From an uncultured Gammaproteobacteria bacterium (GTDB lineage: Bacteria > Pseudomonadota > Gammaproteobacteria > Steroidobacterales > XN24), in assembly GCA_947259915.1 (NCBI GenBank), contig CAMYOC010000041.1, forward strand, positions 1 through 64,000: a DNA stretch of 64,000 nt, given 5' to 3'. The notes beneath the pieces were generated by a model, which did not search any database, had not been told where the DNA came from, and was given only the letters and a program-made list of their open reading frames with translations. Both the position numbers and the translations under genes were made by a program. Shown here in pieces: positions 17,458 to 26,931 of this stretch. Numbering within the stretch: position 1 is the stretch's first letter; every line of letters starts with the position of its first letter.

Positions 17458-18228
17458 TCACCTCACCTTCTCATCGAGACCGAGATAGAAGACCTGCGGC
17501 TTGGTGCCGTACTCGTCTTTTAGTACCTGTACCCGTTCAGTCATCACAATCTGCGTCACCGGATCGTTCGGATCCTTCAGATCGCCCATCCTGCGAGCAT
17601 CGAAGGGGCAGGCCTGGACACAGGCGGCCTCCTTGCCCTTACTGATCCGGTGGTAGCAGAAGTTGCATTTTTCCGCGGTCTTGGTGACCGGATTAAAGAA
17701 GCGGACGCCATAAGGGCAGGCCATGATGCAGTAGCCGCAGCCGATGCACCATTTCTGGTCCACCAGCACCACCCCATCTTCGGTCTGATAGGTCGCGCCG
17801 ACCGGACACACTTGCACACAGGGCGGGTTGTCGCACTGGTTACACAGCTTGGGCACGAAGAACGCCTTCTCGATGTTCTCCGGATCTATTTCCTCGCCGC
17901 GGATTGCGCCCGTGGTGAAACCGTCCCGACCGGCGTTGGGTGAGTCGATATGGGTTTGGCCGTCCTTGGTGACGACATAGCGTTCCACCCAGGTGCGGGA
18001 GACCGGCGCATCGTAGGGGATTTCGTTTTCGATCTTGCAGGCTTTTACGCACAGACCGCAGCCGGTGCACTTTTCGGTGTCGACCAGGAAGATCCACCTG
18101 CGGACCGATTCTTCGACCATCGCATTGGCTTCTTCCGGCGTCAGCAACACAAACGTGGCCGCCGGCATGGCTGCGGCTGCTACGCTGGCCACGGATTGCT
18201 TCAAAAAGTCGCGGCGGGAGCAGCTCAT
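17458..18228 (-). CDS. Tat-exported four-cluster ferredoxin, NrfC/DsrO type
   Basis: 256 aa. Twin-arginine signal SRRDFLK at 4-10. Four cysteine groups for 4Fe-4S clusters: CTGCGLCVKAC, CNQCDNPPCVQVCP, CIGCGYCIMACP, and CNFC with CVQACP. ATG 18228 overlaps the cytochrome stop (TGATG); a GTG one codon upstream is possible. Expected to sit on the periplasmic face and relay electrons between the NrfD subunit and the tetraheme cytochrome. Confidence 0.93.
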   Translation of the reverse strand: MSCSRRDFLKQSVASVAAAAMPAATFVLLTPEEANAMVEESVRRWIFLVDTEKCTGCGLCVKACKIENEIPYDAPVSRTWVERYVVTKDGQTHIDSPNAGRDGFTTGAIRGEEIDPENIEKAFFVPKLCNQCDNPPCVQVCPVGATYQTEDGVVLVDQKWCIGCGYCIMACPYGVRFFNPVTKTAEKCNFCYHRISKGKEAACVQACPFDARRMGDLKDPNDPVTQIVMTERVQVLKDEYGTKPQVFYLGLDEKVR

Positions 18229-18698
18229 CACGCGTCCTCCAGGTCGGGCAGGTGTGGGTCATGGCATTTGCGGCATTCCTTCTTTTTCTTGTGTGTCTCG
18301 CCGTCTATGCCGGGTAACGCACTTCTCTGGCTGGACGGATAGGCCAGCTTCTGATGGCACCTGAGGCAGAGCTCTCTGGATCCATCAATAAGGAGCTTTT
18401 TGATTTTTTTCGGATGGTCGACGCCCGGGCCGTGGCAGTTCTCGCACTGGATGATGGCGTGCATGGACGCGGCGTTGTTCTCGCTTTGTTCCTCGTGGCA
18501 GCGGGCGCATCGCTCGCGACCCTGATATTTGACCTGGAAGTCCTTCCACTCCTGGACATTACCCAGGCGATAGAAGTTGTAGGTGAAGCTGTCCCCGTGG
18601 ACACCGAAGTCTTCGGGCACCAGGAACTCTCTGGCGATGAGGACGGCTGCTACGACGGCGATCGCCAACCATAGGGGACGCAGTACATGATTCTTCAT
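18228..18698 (-). CDS. Membrane-anchored tetraheme cytochrome c
   Basis: 156 aa. One N-terminal helix (about 8-25) probably acts as an uncleaved anchor. Four heme motifs: CARCH, CENCH, CLRCH and CRKCH, with extra His residues for axial ligation. First gene of the cytochrome/Fe-S/NrfD operon. A perfect FNR box lies about 140 bp upstream. DsrJ is triheme and NrfB pentaheme, so this is not simply either. The C-terminus is charged. Confidence 0.92.
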   Translation of the reverse strand: MKNHVLRPLWLAIAVVAAVLIAREFLVPEDFGVHGDSFTYNFYRLGNVQEWKDFQVKYQGRERCARCHEEQSENNAASMHAIIQCENCHGPGVDHPKKIKKLLIDGSRELCLRCHQKLAYPSSQRSALPGIDGETHKKKKECRKCHDPHLPDLEDA

Positions 18699-18836
18699 GC
18701 TCCCTCCGGTCGCCTTGTCTTATTTTTATAGCTCCGTTGTCGGGAGCTCCCCCGGGCCTTCTACGCGCCTGCCCGCATCTCCCGGCTTTTCAGCCTGAGA
18801 GACCTCAGCTTTTATCACGCAGTCAAGTGACTGTCC

Positions 18837-18850
18837 TTGATCGAGATCAA
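18837..18850. promoter_or_regulatory. FNR/ANR box
   Basis: TTGATCGAGATCAA matches the FNR consensus TTGATnnnnATCAA in every defined position. It lies upstream of the tetraheme/Fe-S/NrfD operon and downstream of the monoheme cytochrome gene, so it should control the operon in response to oxygen loss. A second short inverted repeat, CAGTCA-AG-TGACTG, is next to it at 18820-18833. Confidence 0.8.
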
Positions 18851-18950
18851 GTAGGCACGGGGGGGGCGTGTCACAGCGCGGGCGCAACACATAGGCGAGC
18901 GCAAGAAATTACGGTCAGCGCGGACCGTTATGTTCTATGGAGGGCAAACT

Positions 18951-18977
18951 GCCGGGGGGGAAGGAATCACCCCCGGC
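18951..18977 (-). terminator. GC-rich hairpin after monoheme cytochrome gene
   Basis: GCCGGGGG pairs with CCCCCGGC 16 bp after the stop of the minus-strand cytochrome gene. The T tract is weak, so termination is only probable. Confidence 0.45.
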
Positions 18978-18992
18978 ACCAAATCGGCGTGA

Positions 18993-19256
18993 CTACTTGT
19001 TCGCTTCTGCGGCGAGATAGTCGACGGCCGCCTTGATGTCTTCTGCAGACATGTCTTTGGTGGCCTTGGCCATCATCTTGTTGTCCGCATTACCGGTTTC
19101 GACCCCTGCCGCGAGGGTCGCAGCATCCATGCCCTGGAATTCCTCCAGATCGTGGCAGTCGATGCAGGCTTCGGCGGTTGCCGCCGCGTCGCCCCAGGCA
19201 AGGCCTTGCCAGGCGAGCAGGCCCAGAGCCGCTAGCGCAATAAATGTCTTGTTCAT
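18993..19256 (-). CDS. Small monoheme cytochrome c
   Basis: 87 aa. Signal peptide ends LAWGDA. One heme motif, CIDCH, near 31-35, and a distal Met, probably one of the Met residues in the KMMAK/KDMSAED region. The size fits a class I cytochrome such as c5/c553. Lies upstream of the quinol-module operon on the same strand with its own terminator-like hairpin; a natural electron partner of the tetraheme protein, by inference. Confidence 0.9.
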   Translation of the reverse strand: MNKTFIALAALGLLAWQGLAWGDAAATAEACIDCHDLEEFQGMDAATLAAGVETGNADNKMMAKATKDMSAEDIKAAVDYLAAEANK

Positions 19257-19498
19257 GATTTTGTCTCCGGATTGCTACCAGCTCATCCCCAAAGAAAGCC
19301 TACTCCAGAGTCATGCTGGCGTCCAAGAAAAAGAACCGGTCGGCACAGCGACGGGCCACGATTGCCGCGCTGCAGCAGACTTTGGCTTGCCAGCCCGCGC
19401 AATTTTCCCGCCGTGGCGGGGACCGGCTCAGACCTTCGTTTTCTGAGCTAGTCTCAAAGATAGCGAGAATCCAAGACGGCAACGGCGAGGTAAGGGAA

Positions 19499-19798
19499 AT
19501 GACCAGCGAAAAGACGATGCCTCCCCAGATAGCCGCGATCCAGGATTGCGGCTTTGCGATCTGGTCCGGCGACGAGGTGGCAGAGGAATTCAGAAGCAAG
19601 TTCGATCCGCATCGCATCCCGGTAAAGGGGATACGCCAGGTCCGGGTATGGGGGCTGCAGGTCGATGACGAGCGCGAGCTACCCGGGCTCGAGCGCACCA
19701 GCATCCCCGATGAAGAGATCTGGGAGATCAACCTCGAGGCGAAGGACGGCTCTCTCTACGAGGTTGAGTCGCGGCTGCTGGTCGCAGCCGAGCCTTAG
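19499..19798 (+). CDS. Small hypothetical cytoplasmic protein
   Basis: 99 aa from the ATG at 19499, chosen because GAGG/AGGG precedes it and the upstream extension to 19313 is basic and unlike coding sequence. No signal or membrane segment. The core reads as mixed alpha/beta (VKGIRQVRVWGLQVDDE, then EEIWEINLEAKDGSLYEVESRLLV). Not recognised. Confidence 0.55.
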   Translation: MTSEKTMPPQIAAIQDCGFAIWSGDEVAEEFRSKFDPHRIPVKGIRQVRVWGLQVDDERELPGLERTSIPDEEIWEINLEAKDGSLYEVESRLLVAAEP

Positions 19799-20008
19799 CC
19801 GGGCTGGCGATTCGGGTCTGCGATGGCCGGCCGGTCAGGCAGGGACAGCTCGAGCTTGATCGCTGCGAGCTGTCTGGCCGGAACCCCGGCCGAGGTGAGA
19901 AGCGGCTACCCTTACCAATCCCTGATCGAATAGTCTCTCTTATGAAAGGGGCCGGAAAACTCCGGCCACAGCGCAGCAGATGGCTGCCAGGCAGAATAGC
20001 TCCGCCCG

Positions 20009-21271
20009 ATGACCGCGATCCTGAAATCCATCCGCCAATACGCGCTGATCATCGTGGTGACCTTGCTGGCCATGGAACTGGTCGCGTTCGGCATCCTGGT
20101 TTGGCGCTCGGCCGACACCGAATCGATGAGCCTGGGGGACGCCGTCTCTGCCCGCATCCATCAGCATCCGCTGCTGGATGTGCAGATCAAGCGCGTAAAG
20201 AGAGACAGCGAGTACACGTTTTCCACGCCCACGCAGTATGCATTCAAGGCCAACACCCGGTTTTCGGGTCTGCAAGTCGGCCGTCATGGCTTTATCCTCA
20301 ACGGCGATCAGGAACCCGGGTATTTCCCGGACAAACCCGAACACCTCACCCGTATCGTGCTCCTCGGCGGCAGCAGCGCGGCCGGTGCGACGGCCTCCGG
20401 CAACGACAAAACCGTGGCCGCCCAACTTGAAACCCTGCTTAACCGGGATGCCGATAATCAACAGCGTTTCCAGGTGCTGAATTTCGGCATGGGCGGTAAC
20501 TATGCCTACGGCGAACTCACTCGCCTGATCACTGAAGTCGCGTATCTCAAGCCTGACGTATTGATCATGCTCGACGGCTTTAACGATGCTCACTACGCTA
20601 ATCTCGAATATCTCCGCGAGGGACTGAACAGACCGTTGATGAATTGGGCGGATTTCAGCTATCACTACTTCGATGCGATGAACATGCTGCGCGGTAATCT
20701 GCGGCCACCGCCGATGGTCATGACCTACTCGTATCTGCTACTGCAAAGCTATCTCGGGCAGGGCGGCAGTGGATCCATCGAGTCGCAGCGCCAGGCCATC
20801 TACGACGCCCTGCCGGCTCAGGCGCTATCGGACTGGGTGGCGCAACAAGACCCCGGCTTTCGCTCGGTGCTCAAGACCAACCTGGATTTTGCCGGCGCCT
20901 GGGCGGCGCGCCGTGACGTCTGGCTGTTTGGCTATCTGCAGCCGCACCCCTGGGAGTACAAGGACCTGGCCTGCGAGCGGGCCGCGGATACGAAGCTGAT
21001 GATCGGCCGGCTCGGGCCCAGCCTCGACGAGGCCGGCTATGCAGCGATCATGCGTGCCGCGTTCCAGGGCTACGCGGAGGTCTACAGCGAACTGGACGCG
21101 GCCTATGCAGATGCGGTGCGGGTTCGCTTTCTCGACCTGCGGCGTCTGTTCGAAACGATCACGGATTGTGTCTACAACGACCCGATTCACTACAATGATC
21201 AGGCCAACCTGATCATTGCCCGACGCATGTACGCAGATCTGACTGAGGCAGGCGTCGGTGCGGTGCCGTGA
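20009..21271 (+). CDS. Membrane-anchored SGNH/GDSL-like hydrolase
   Basis: 420 aa. An N-terminal helix (about 8-30) should anchor it with the catalytic domain in the periplasm. SGNH blocks are visible: LLGGSSAAG with the likely nucleophile Ser (block I), GFND (block III, Asn in the oxyanion hole) and DPIHYND near the C-terminus with the Asp-x-x-His pair (block V). Probable esterase or acetylhydrolase of an envelope polymer. It precedes the TorT-like gene by 41 bp and may be co-transcribed with the sensory pair. Confidence 0.8.
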   Translation: MTAILKSIRQYALIIVVTLLAMELVAFGILVWRSADTESMSLGDAVSARIHQHPLLDVQIKRVKRDSEYTFSTPTQYAFKANTRFSGLQVGRHGFILNGDQEPGYFPDKPEHLTRIVLLGGSSAAGATASGNDKTVAAQLETLLNRDADNQQRFQVLNFGMGGNYAYGELTRLITEVAYLKPDVLIMLDGFNDAHYANLEYLREGLNRPLMNWADFSYHYFDAMNMLRGNLRPPPMVMTYSYLLLQSYLGQGGSGSIESQRQAIYDALPAQALSDWVAQQDPGFRSVLKTNLDFAGAWAARRDVWLFGYLQPHPWEYKDLACERAADTKLMIGRLGPSLDEAGYAAIMRAAFQGYAEVYSELDAAYADAVRVRFLDLRRLFETITDCVYNDPIHYNDQANLIIARRMYADLTEAGVGAVP

Positions 21272-21312
21272 CGGCGACGACTCCGGTCTGAAAAGAGTTA
21301 ACAAGGGTTTCT

Positions 21313-22434
21313 ATGCCGGACATTACCTCTCGTGCACGACGTCACCTGCCACGATCACGTGTCTTGATCGCCAGCTGGTGTCTTGGCCTTGCGCTGATCT
21401 TGTCGATTTCGGCGGAGGCGCGTGAGCCCTGGTATCCGGCGGAGGTCAATGTCTGGGACCCGCCGTTTAATTCCGAGCGTCAGCGCGTGGACCGGGAATA
21501 CCGAGCACTGGATCACGCGGCAGAACCCTGGCGGGTCTGCATGCTGATCCCTCATCTCAAGGATGCCTATTGGCTGACTGTCAATTTTGCCCTCGTCGAT
21601 GAAGCGCGGCGGCTGGGTGTCGCGGTGGCGGTATTCACCGCGGGCGGCTATGAGTACCTGGATCGCCAACGGGAACAGATCGGCGAATGTCTGGCCCAGG
21701 AACCCGACGGCATCCTGCTCGGCGCCGTATCGCTGGATGGTCTCAATGACCTGATCGAGACCGTGGTCGATCGCGGTATTCCGGTGATCGACCTGATCAA
21801 CGGGGTGTCATCGCCGCGCATCAGCGCACGGGTTGGAGTGGATTTTTGGGACATGGGTCAGGCCGCCGGCGCCTATCTGAACAAATTGCAGGAGCAGCGG
21901 GCCACACCGATCCGCGCCGCATGGTTTCCCGGCCCGGATGGTGCCGGATGGGTTGAGGCCAGCGATGCCGGATTCCGTGACGCTGTCAGCGGCCGGCCGA
22001 TTGAGATCATTACGTCGATGAATGGCGACACCGGGCGCGCTGCACAAACCGCCCTGGTGAAAACCGCCCTGGAGCAGTACCCGGGCCAGATCGACTACCT
22101 GGTTGGCACCGCGGTCACCGCTGAAGCCGCGGTTTCGGTAGTGCGTAAACGTCAATTGAAGGACCGCGTCGGATTGCTCGCAGATTACTATTCGCCCGGC
22201 GTGCACCGGGCCATACGACGCGGTGAAGTGATCGCCGCGCCCAGTGACCTGCCCGGGCTGCAGACGCGTATCGCGTTAGACACCATGGTGCGGATTCTCG
22301 AGGGACGCGAATTTTCCCCCCATGTGGCGGCGAAGGTCGTCTTGATCGATCGCGAAAAATTGTCCACCTGGGATCCGTCCGCGGCGTTACCGCCACGGGG
22401 GTTCCGGCCGGTGTTCAACGTGGATTGGCAATGA
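21313..22434 (+). CDS. TorT-like periplasmic sugar-binding-fold sensor protein
   Basis: 373 aa. Signal peptide (about 15-36, ending SAEAR). The mature part has the type I periplasmic binding fold, with the TorT-like opening KDAYWLTVNFALVDEARRLG and the hinge GVSSPRISARVGVDFWDMGQAAG. In the Tor system TorT binds TMAO and contacts the periplasmic sensor of TorS. The gene overlaps the kinase gene by ATGA, as expected for a functional pair. No torA or torR is near, so the ligand could differ. Confidence 0.85.
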   Translation: MPDITSRARRHLPRSRVLIASWCLGLALILSISAEAREPWYPAEVNVWDPPFNSERQRVDREYRALDHAAEPWRVCMLIPHLKDAYWLTVNFALVDEARRLGVAVAVFTAGGYEYLDRQREQIGECLAQEPDGILLGAVSLDGLNDLIETVVDRGIPVIDLINGVSSPRISARVGVDFWDMGQAAGAYLNKLQEQRATPIRAAWFPGPDGAGWVEASDAGFRDAVSGRPIEIITSMNGDTGRAAQTALVKTALEQYPGQIDYLVGTAVTAEAAVSVVRKRQLKDRVGLLADYYSPGVHRAIRRGEVIAAPSDLPGLQTRIALDTMVRILEGREFSPHVAAKVVLIDREKLSTWDPSAALPPRGFRPVFNVDWQ

Positions 22435-25349
22435 GTGAGCGCGCGCCGGCAAGCGGCAGGCGATCGCGTTCAGGCACGGACGCCAGGCGCGGGTTGAATG
22501 TGCTGCTGATGGCAGCGGTACTGGTGCTCGGGTTTCTCGTTAGCTACGGCGTAAGCCAGGCACTGCGCAAGCAGGCCGTCGCGGCCTGGGAGTCGGAATC
22601 CGATCAGGCGGCTCAGGCTCTGACCGGGGCCGTGCTCGGTTGGCTGGAGGAGAGTTACGCGCCGGTCGCGGCACTGTCCGTGCTGTTCGAGAATTCCAAT
22701 GAAGTGACGGCGCTCGAATTTCTCAGCGCCGCCGATGCGCTGGAAAGCCGCTCGTCGTCCTCTTTCCTGGATTCGATCGCCGTCATCCAGGCGGGATCCG
22801 ATGGCGGCGACTGGCAGGTGGTTCAATCCAATGACCCATTCGGGCCATTGCCGGTGGGTGCGTCCCTGGCTGCCGACTCGGCAGTTATGGACACCGTGCG
22901 AGCTGCGGTGGCCCGCGCCGGTAGTCACGTGCTGGGTCCGCCGTTCGAGACGGCGGACGGCCACCGCTATCTGGGCGCGGCGCTGGCGGTGGAGTCGCCC
23001 GCTGGCCAGGCGGTGGTGGTAATCGGACCATTGCGACTGGACCAACTGGTCTCCGGACTGTTTGATGTCTTTGGCCTGCAAGCTATGGGTGTAGAGATTG
23101 GCGGACGGTTCCGGACGGCTGCGGGTCAGGGGCCTCGCCTTGACCTCGTCGACATCCCGCTTTCCCACTCCCGCCTGGTGGTTCACACGCGCAGCCTGAG
23201 CGGCGGGGCCGAGCTATTTGTTGATTGGCTGATCGGTCCGGACGCGCGCGGCGGTGTGCGCGACGAGGCCGCGGATTTCGCGATTGTCACCGGCGTGATC
23301 GGTACGTTGTTGCTGACCTGGTTTATCGGTTTCCTGTTGCGGCAGAACCGGGTGATCTCGGAACGGGTCAGGGCAGCGACCCGGGAGCTGGCCGAGAGCG
23401 AGGCCCAGTTCCGCGCCTTCTACGACCTGAACCTGATCGGTCTGGCGTTGACCTCCCCGACCAAGGGCTGGCTGCGGGTCAACGACTATCTGTGCACGCT
23501 GCTGGAATACGACGAACAGACGTTGATGAGTCTGGATTGGGCCGCGCTGACCCATCCGGATGATGTGGCGGCGGATGTCGTTCAATTCGAGCGTCTGGCT
23601 GCCGGCGAGATCGAAGGCTATGAGCTCGAGAAGCGTTTCATGTCCAGCTCCGGTCAAGTGATCCCGGCCCATCTGGTCGTGCGCTGCATCAGGCAGACAG
23701 ACGGCAGCATCGATTTCGTGGTCGCGATGGTGGAAGACATCCGCGCCAGAAAAGCGGCGGAAGCGGCGCTGCTGGAGGCCCGCGACATGGCCGAGAAAGC
23801 ACGCGACTCGGCAGAGCAGAATACACGCGCCAAGTCGGCATTCCTGGCCAACATGAGTCACGAATTGCGCACACCGATGAACGCCATCATCGGCTACGGT
23901 GAGATGCTCGAGGAAGAGCTGGAGGAAGAGAATCTCGATTCCTTCCTGCCGGATGTGCGCAGGATCAAGGCGGCCGGCCAACATCTGCTGGCGTTGATCA
24001 ATGACATCCTCGATCTGTCCAAGATCGAGGCGGGGCGGATGGATCTGTTCCTTGAACGATTCGACCTGCAAGAGATGCTCCGGGATTCAGCCGCTACCGT
24101 GCGGCCGCTGATGGCCCAACGCAAGCTGCGCTTTGTCACCGACTTTGCCGATGACCTCGGGGCGATGCGGGCAGATCTGACCAAGCTGCGTCAGGCGCTG
24201 TTCAACCTGCTTTCGAATGCCGCCAAGTTCACCCATGAGGGAGAAGTGACCTTATCCGGCGAGCGGATCGACCGCGACGGCACACCCTGGATCAGGCTGG
24301 CAGTGCGGGACACCGGTATCGGCATCGAGCCCGGGAAATTGAACGAGGTATTCGAAGAATTCTCACAGGCGGACTTATCAACCACCCGCGAGTATGGGGG
24401 CACGGGTCTGGGACTGACCATCAGCCGGCGTTTCTGCCAGATGATGGGTGGCGATATCACCGTCACCAGCACGCCTGGTGTGGGTTCGACCTTCACCATT
24501 GAGATTCCCGCTGCGGTCGACGCCCTGGAAGCGGCACGCTCATCGCTGAATGAGACGACGGATGTAGTGGAGGCCGCCGAAGATGAGTCGGACGAGGCGC
24601 CGCACGGCGAGTTGGTGTTGATCATCGAAGACGACCCTGACGCGCGAGCGTTACTGGCCCGGACACTAAAAAAGGACGGCTATCGTGTGGCCCAGGCCGA
24701 GGACGGTGATACCGGCTTGAAGCTGGCGGCGGAGCTGCGGCCGGCGTTGATCACGCTCGACGTGATGATGCCCGGCGTGGATGGATGGTCGGTATTACGC
24801 AGTCTGAAAGCCGACAAGGATCTGCGTGACATCCCCGTCGTCATGGTCAGTATGATCACCGATCAGGGCATCGGCCACGCCCTGGGCGCTGATGACTACC
24901 TGATCAAACCGGTGGAAAAAGAGGTGCTGTTGCGATCGGTGGGCCGGTTTGCGCACCGCGAAGGCGCCGAAGTACTGGTAGTCGACGATGACGCGGCCAC
25001 GCGCGAGATTGTACGGCGGACCCTGGAACGGCAGAACCTGAAGGTCTCGGAAGCCGGGGATGGCAGACAGGCACTGGACCGGATCGCCGAATCGGAGCCG
25101 GATCTGGTGTTGCTGGATCTGATGATGCCGGTGATGGATGGTTTCGAATTCCTGACCCGGCTACGGCAGCAAGGTCTGGCGGCGCGGATCCCGGTGATCG
25201 TACTGACCGCAAAGGTGTTGAGCGAAGCCGAGCAGCGTGAGCTCAACGACAGTGCGCTGGAGGTGCTGTCCAAGGACGAACACTGGCTGCAAACCGTCGC
25301 CGAAGAGATCCGCAAGACGCTGCAGCCCCGGCGTCAAAAGACGCACTGA
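22431..25349 (+). CDS. TorS-like hybrid sensor histidine kinase with PAS and two receiver domains
   Basis: 972 aa. Domain order: membrane helix (about 25-45), periplasmic sensor (50-280), helix (about 285-308), PAS (about 325-445), HisKA with His477 in SHELRTP, HATPase with NLLSNAAKF, DTGIGI and GGTGLGL, receiver 1 (phospho-acceptor Asp777) and receiver 2 (Asp896). Canonical TorS has one receiver plus an Hpt domain; here a second receiver replaces Hpt, so phosphotransfer must use another protein. No response regulator with a DNA-binding domain is adjacent. Coupled to the TorT-like gene by ATGA. Confidence 0.9.
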   Translation: MSERAPASGRRSRSGTDARRGLNVLLMAAVLVLGFLVSYGVSQALRKQAVAAWESESDQAAQALTGAVLGWLEESYAPVAALSVLFENSNEVTALEFLSAADALESRSSSSFLDSIAVIQAGSDGGDWQVVQSNDPFGPLPVGASLAADSAVMDTVRAAVARAGSHVLGPPFETADGHRYLGAALAVESPAGQAVVVIGPLRLDQLVSGLFDVFGLQAMGVEIGGRFRTAAGQGPRLDLVDIPLSHSRLVVHTRSLSGGAELFVDWLIGPDARGGVRDEAADFAIVTGVIGTLLLTWFIGFLLRQNRVISERVRAATRELAESEAQFRAFYDLNLIGLALTSPTKGWLRVNDYLCTLLEYDEQTLMSLDWAALTHPDDVAADVVQFERLAAGEIEGYELEKRFMSSSGQVIPAHLVVRCIRQTDGSIDFVVAMVEDIRARKAAEAALLEARDMAEKARDSAEQNTRAKSAFLANMSHELRTPMNAIIGYGEMLEEELEEENLDSFLPDVRRIKAAGQHLLALINDILDLSKIEAGRMDLFLERFDLQEMLRDSAATVRPLMAQRKLRFVTDFADDLGAMRADLTKLRQALFNLLSNAAKFTHEGEVTLSGERIDRDGTPWIRLAVRDTGIGIEPGKLNEVFEEFSQADLSTTREYGGTGLGLTISRRFCQMMGGDITVTSTPGVGSTFTIEIPAAVDALEAARSSLNETTDVVEAAEDESDEAPHGELVLIIEDDPDARALLARTLKKDGYRVAQAEDGDTGLKLAAELRPALITLDVMMPGVDGWSVLRSLKADKDLRDIPVVMVSMITDQGIGHALGADDYLIKPVEKEVLLRSVGRFAHREGAEVLVVDDDAATREIVRRTLERQNLKVSEAGDGRQALDRIAESEPDLVLLDLMMPVMDGFEFLTRLRQQGLAARIPVIVLTAKVLSEAEQRELNDSALEVLSKDEHWLQTVAEEIRKTLQPRRQKTH

Positions 25350-25477
25350 GGGCCCGGGTTTCCGGCCCCGGCAAAATCGGGCAGCGCGATCGGCGCCAAA
25401 ACAACTCCACGTCTGCCAGATGCGCTATGAAAAGGGCGACCTTGCGGCCGCCCTCCAGATTCTCGCGACAAGTGTTC

Positions 25478-25789
25478 TTATGCTGCGTGAATCTTGTACC
25501 AGGTCGAATTGGCGACTTCAAAGTGCCGGACTTCCGGCGTCCCTTCGAAGGTGTCGGTGAGAGACCGCATCAGGTCAGGATATACATCCTTCTCATACTT
25601 GCGGACATCAGCTTCCGTCTCCCAGAAGCTGATGGCGACGGACTCATCGTGTTCCTTGTCAAAGAAGGAAACTTCGTCACGGAACCCGTTCTGCTTCTTC
25701 AGCAGAGGAATTACCTTCTCTTCTATCCTGCGGGTCGCCAGTTCGTACTTACCTGGTTTCATCTGCGTTTTTACGAGCCTCGCGTACAT
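25478..25789 (-). CDS. Antibiotic biosynthesis monooxygenase-like (ABM) small protein
   Basis: 103 aa cytoplasmic protein with the dimeric alpha/beta-barrel pattern of ABM proteins: MYARLVKTQMKPGKYE, then NGFRDEVSFFDKE, then VAISFWETEADVRKYE. Strong AGGAGG Shine-Dalgarno. Members act as small monooxygenases or heme-degrading enzymes, but many are uncharacterised, and no substrate clue is nearby. Confidence 0.75.
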   Translation of the reverse strand: MYARLVKTQMKPGKYELATRRIEEKVIPLLKKQNGFRDEVSFFDKEHDESVAISFWETEADVRKYEKDVYPDLMRSLTDTFEGTPEVRHFEVANSTWYKIHAA

Positions 25790-26040
25790 ATCGAGCCTCC
25801 TGCTAACGTACCAAGTAAAAAAACAACGTCGAGGATACCCTCGGCGTACCCGCGCACCCGGAAATACACCGGGTACATCTCAAGCAAAGTACTGTTGAAT
25901 CCGACTCGCCATGCGTGAATGTACGCATTTACAGAGGCCACAAAAAGTGCAGGTCGCTGCGGTTGTTGATGTGCCGCAATATCGAATCGACTGGACCCGG
26001 ACAGTCGATGTCCACACTTCTTGTTGTTATGGGGTTCCGT

Positions 26041-26931
26041 CTATCCAAGCAACGGCAGAAACACGCTGTCCGCCCAGGGGACCTCCCTGTACAGCAGGAT
26101 CAGGATAAACACCGCCACATAGGCAAGTCGCGTTCGCCTCTGCTCCAGCGTGCACTGGGCAGCCCCCATCGCCAGCAGCAACCAGCCAAAGCCATCGACG
26201 GTGGCCACCGCATAGGTCACAGTGCCATAGACCAGCAACAGTGGATGTCGCAAACGGCTTAGGCCCCGGCCCGCCGGCCACAGGAAGGCGAGGGCCAGAC
26301 TCGCGTTGATCGCTACGTTCCAGGCGGTGGCGGCGAGCGCGAGGGCTTCAAAACGCGCCGGCAGCTCTATGCCGCTGGTATCGATCACCGGTGCTGCATC
26401 CCGGTGTTGGCCGACAAAATCCCGCAGCGTTTCGTAAGTTGCGGCGTCCAGCCCACCGGCGATCTTTGAAAAGCCTTCGAAACGGGGGTCGGTCAGCAGC
26501 GTCACCTTGAAGAACGTCCCGTCCACGTAGTGGCCGGAGAACGCAAACTTCCAGATACAGGCAAACAGAAACACCAGACCCACCAGCAGACGGCCGTTAA
26601 ACGCCAGCGTCTTGTCCGTATCCTGCGCCATCAACGCCAGCGAGATGGCCAGACACCAGTAGGCCAGCAGATAAGCGTGGTTATCCGCCAGCGGCCAGTC
26701 GAGCAAGACCCGGGCCCCGGCCAGGCCGGCGAGGGCGAGCCATAGCAGCGGCTGATGCAGCCAACGCGAGCGCAACAGCGCGACCGCCGCCAGACCGAGA
26801 ATCAACGGGCGCACCGCCCACCCACCGATCGGGCGCAACAGCAGATCCAGTAGCGTCAGCCGCAAGGCCAGGTCGACGACCAGCGGGCCGGTGTGGCGGT
26901 TGATCAACGAGCGTGACGACTCAGCGGGCAT
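26041..26931 (-). CDS. Polytopic membrane protein of unknown function
   Basis: 296 aa with about seven hydrophobic helices. A soluble loop (about 140-195) lies between them, with Arg, His and Asp residues (GHYVDGTFFKVTLLTDPRFEG). The pattern is loosely like HTTM (horizontally transferred transmembrane) proteins related to vitamin-K-dependent carboxylase, but the resemblance is weak. Start overlaps the preceding gene by 11 bp; last gene of a four-gene minus-strand cluster (28770 to 26041). Confidence 0.72.
   Translation of the reverse strand: MPAESSRSLINRHTGPLVVDLALRLTLLDLLLRPIGGWAVRPLILGLAAVALLRSRWLHQPLLWLALAGLAGARVLLDWPLADNHAYLLAYWCLAISLALMAQDTDKTLAFNGRLLVGLVFLFACIWKFAFSGHYVDGTFFKVTLLTDPRFEGFSKIAGGLDAATYETLRDFVGQHRDAAPVIDTSGIELPARFEALALAATAWNVAINASLALAFLWPAGRGLSRLRHPLLLVYGTVTYAVATVDGFGWLLLAMGAAQCTLEQRRTRLAYVAVFILILLYREVPWADSVFLPLLG

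Noticed and set aside
18795-18808. CTGAG-AGAC-CTCAG hairpin with T residues after it on the plus strand
   Set aside because: No plus-strand gene ends nearby, so it is not supported as a terminator.
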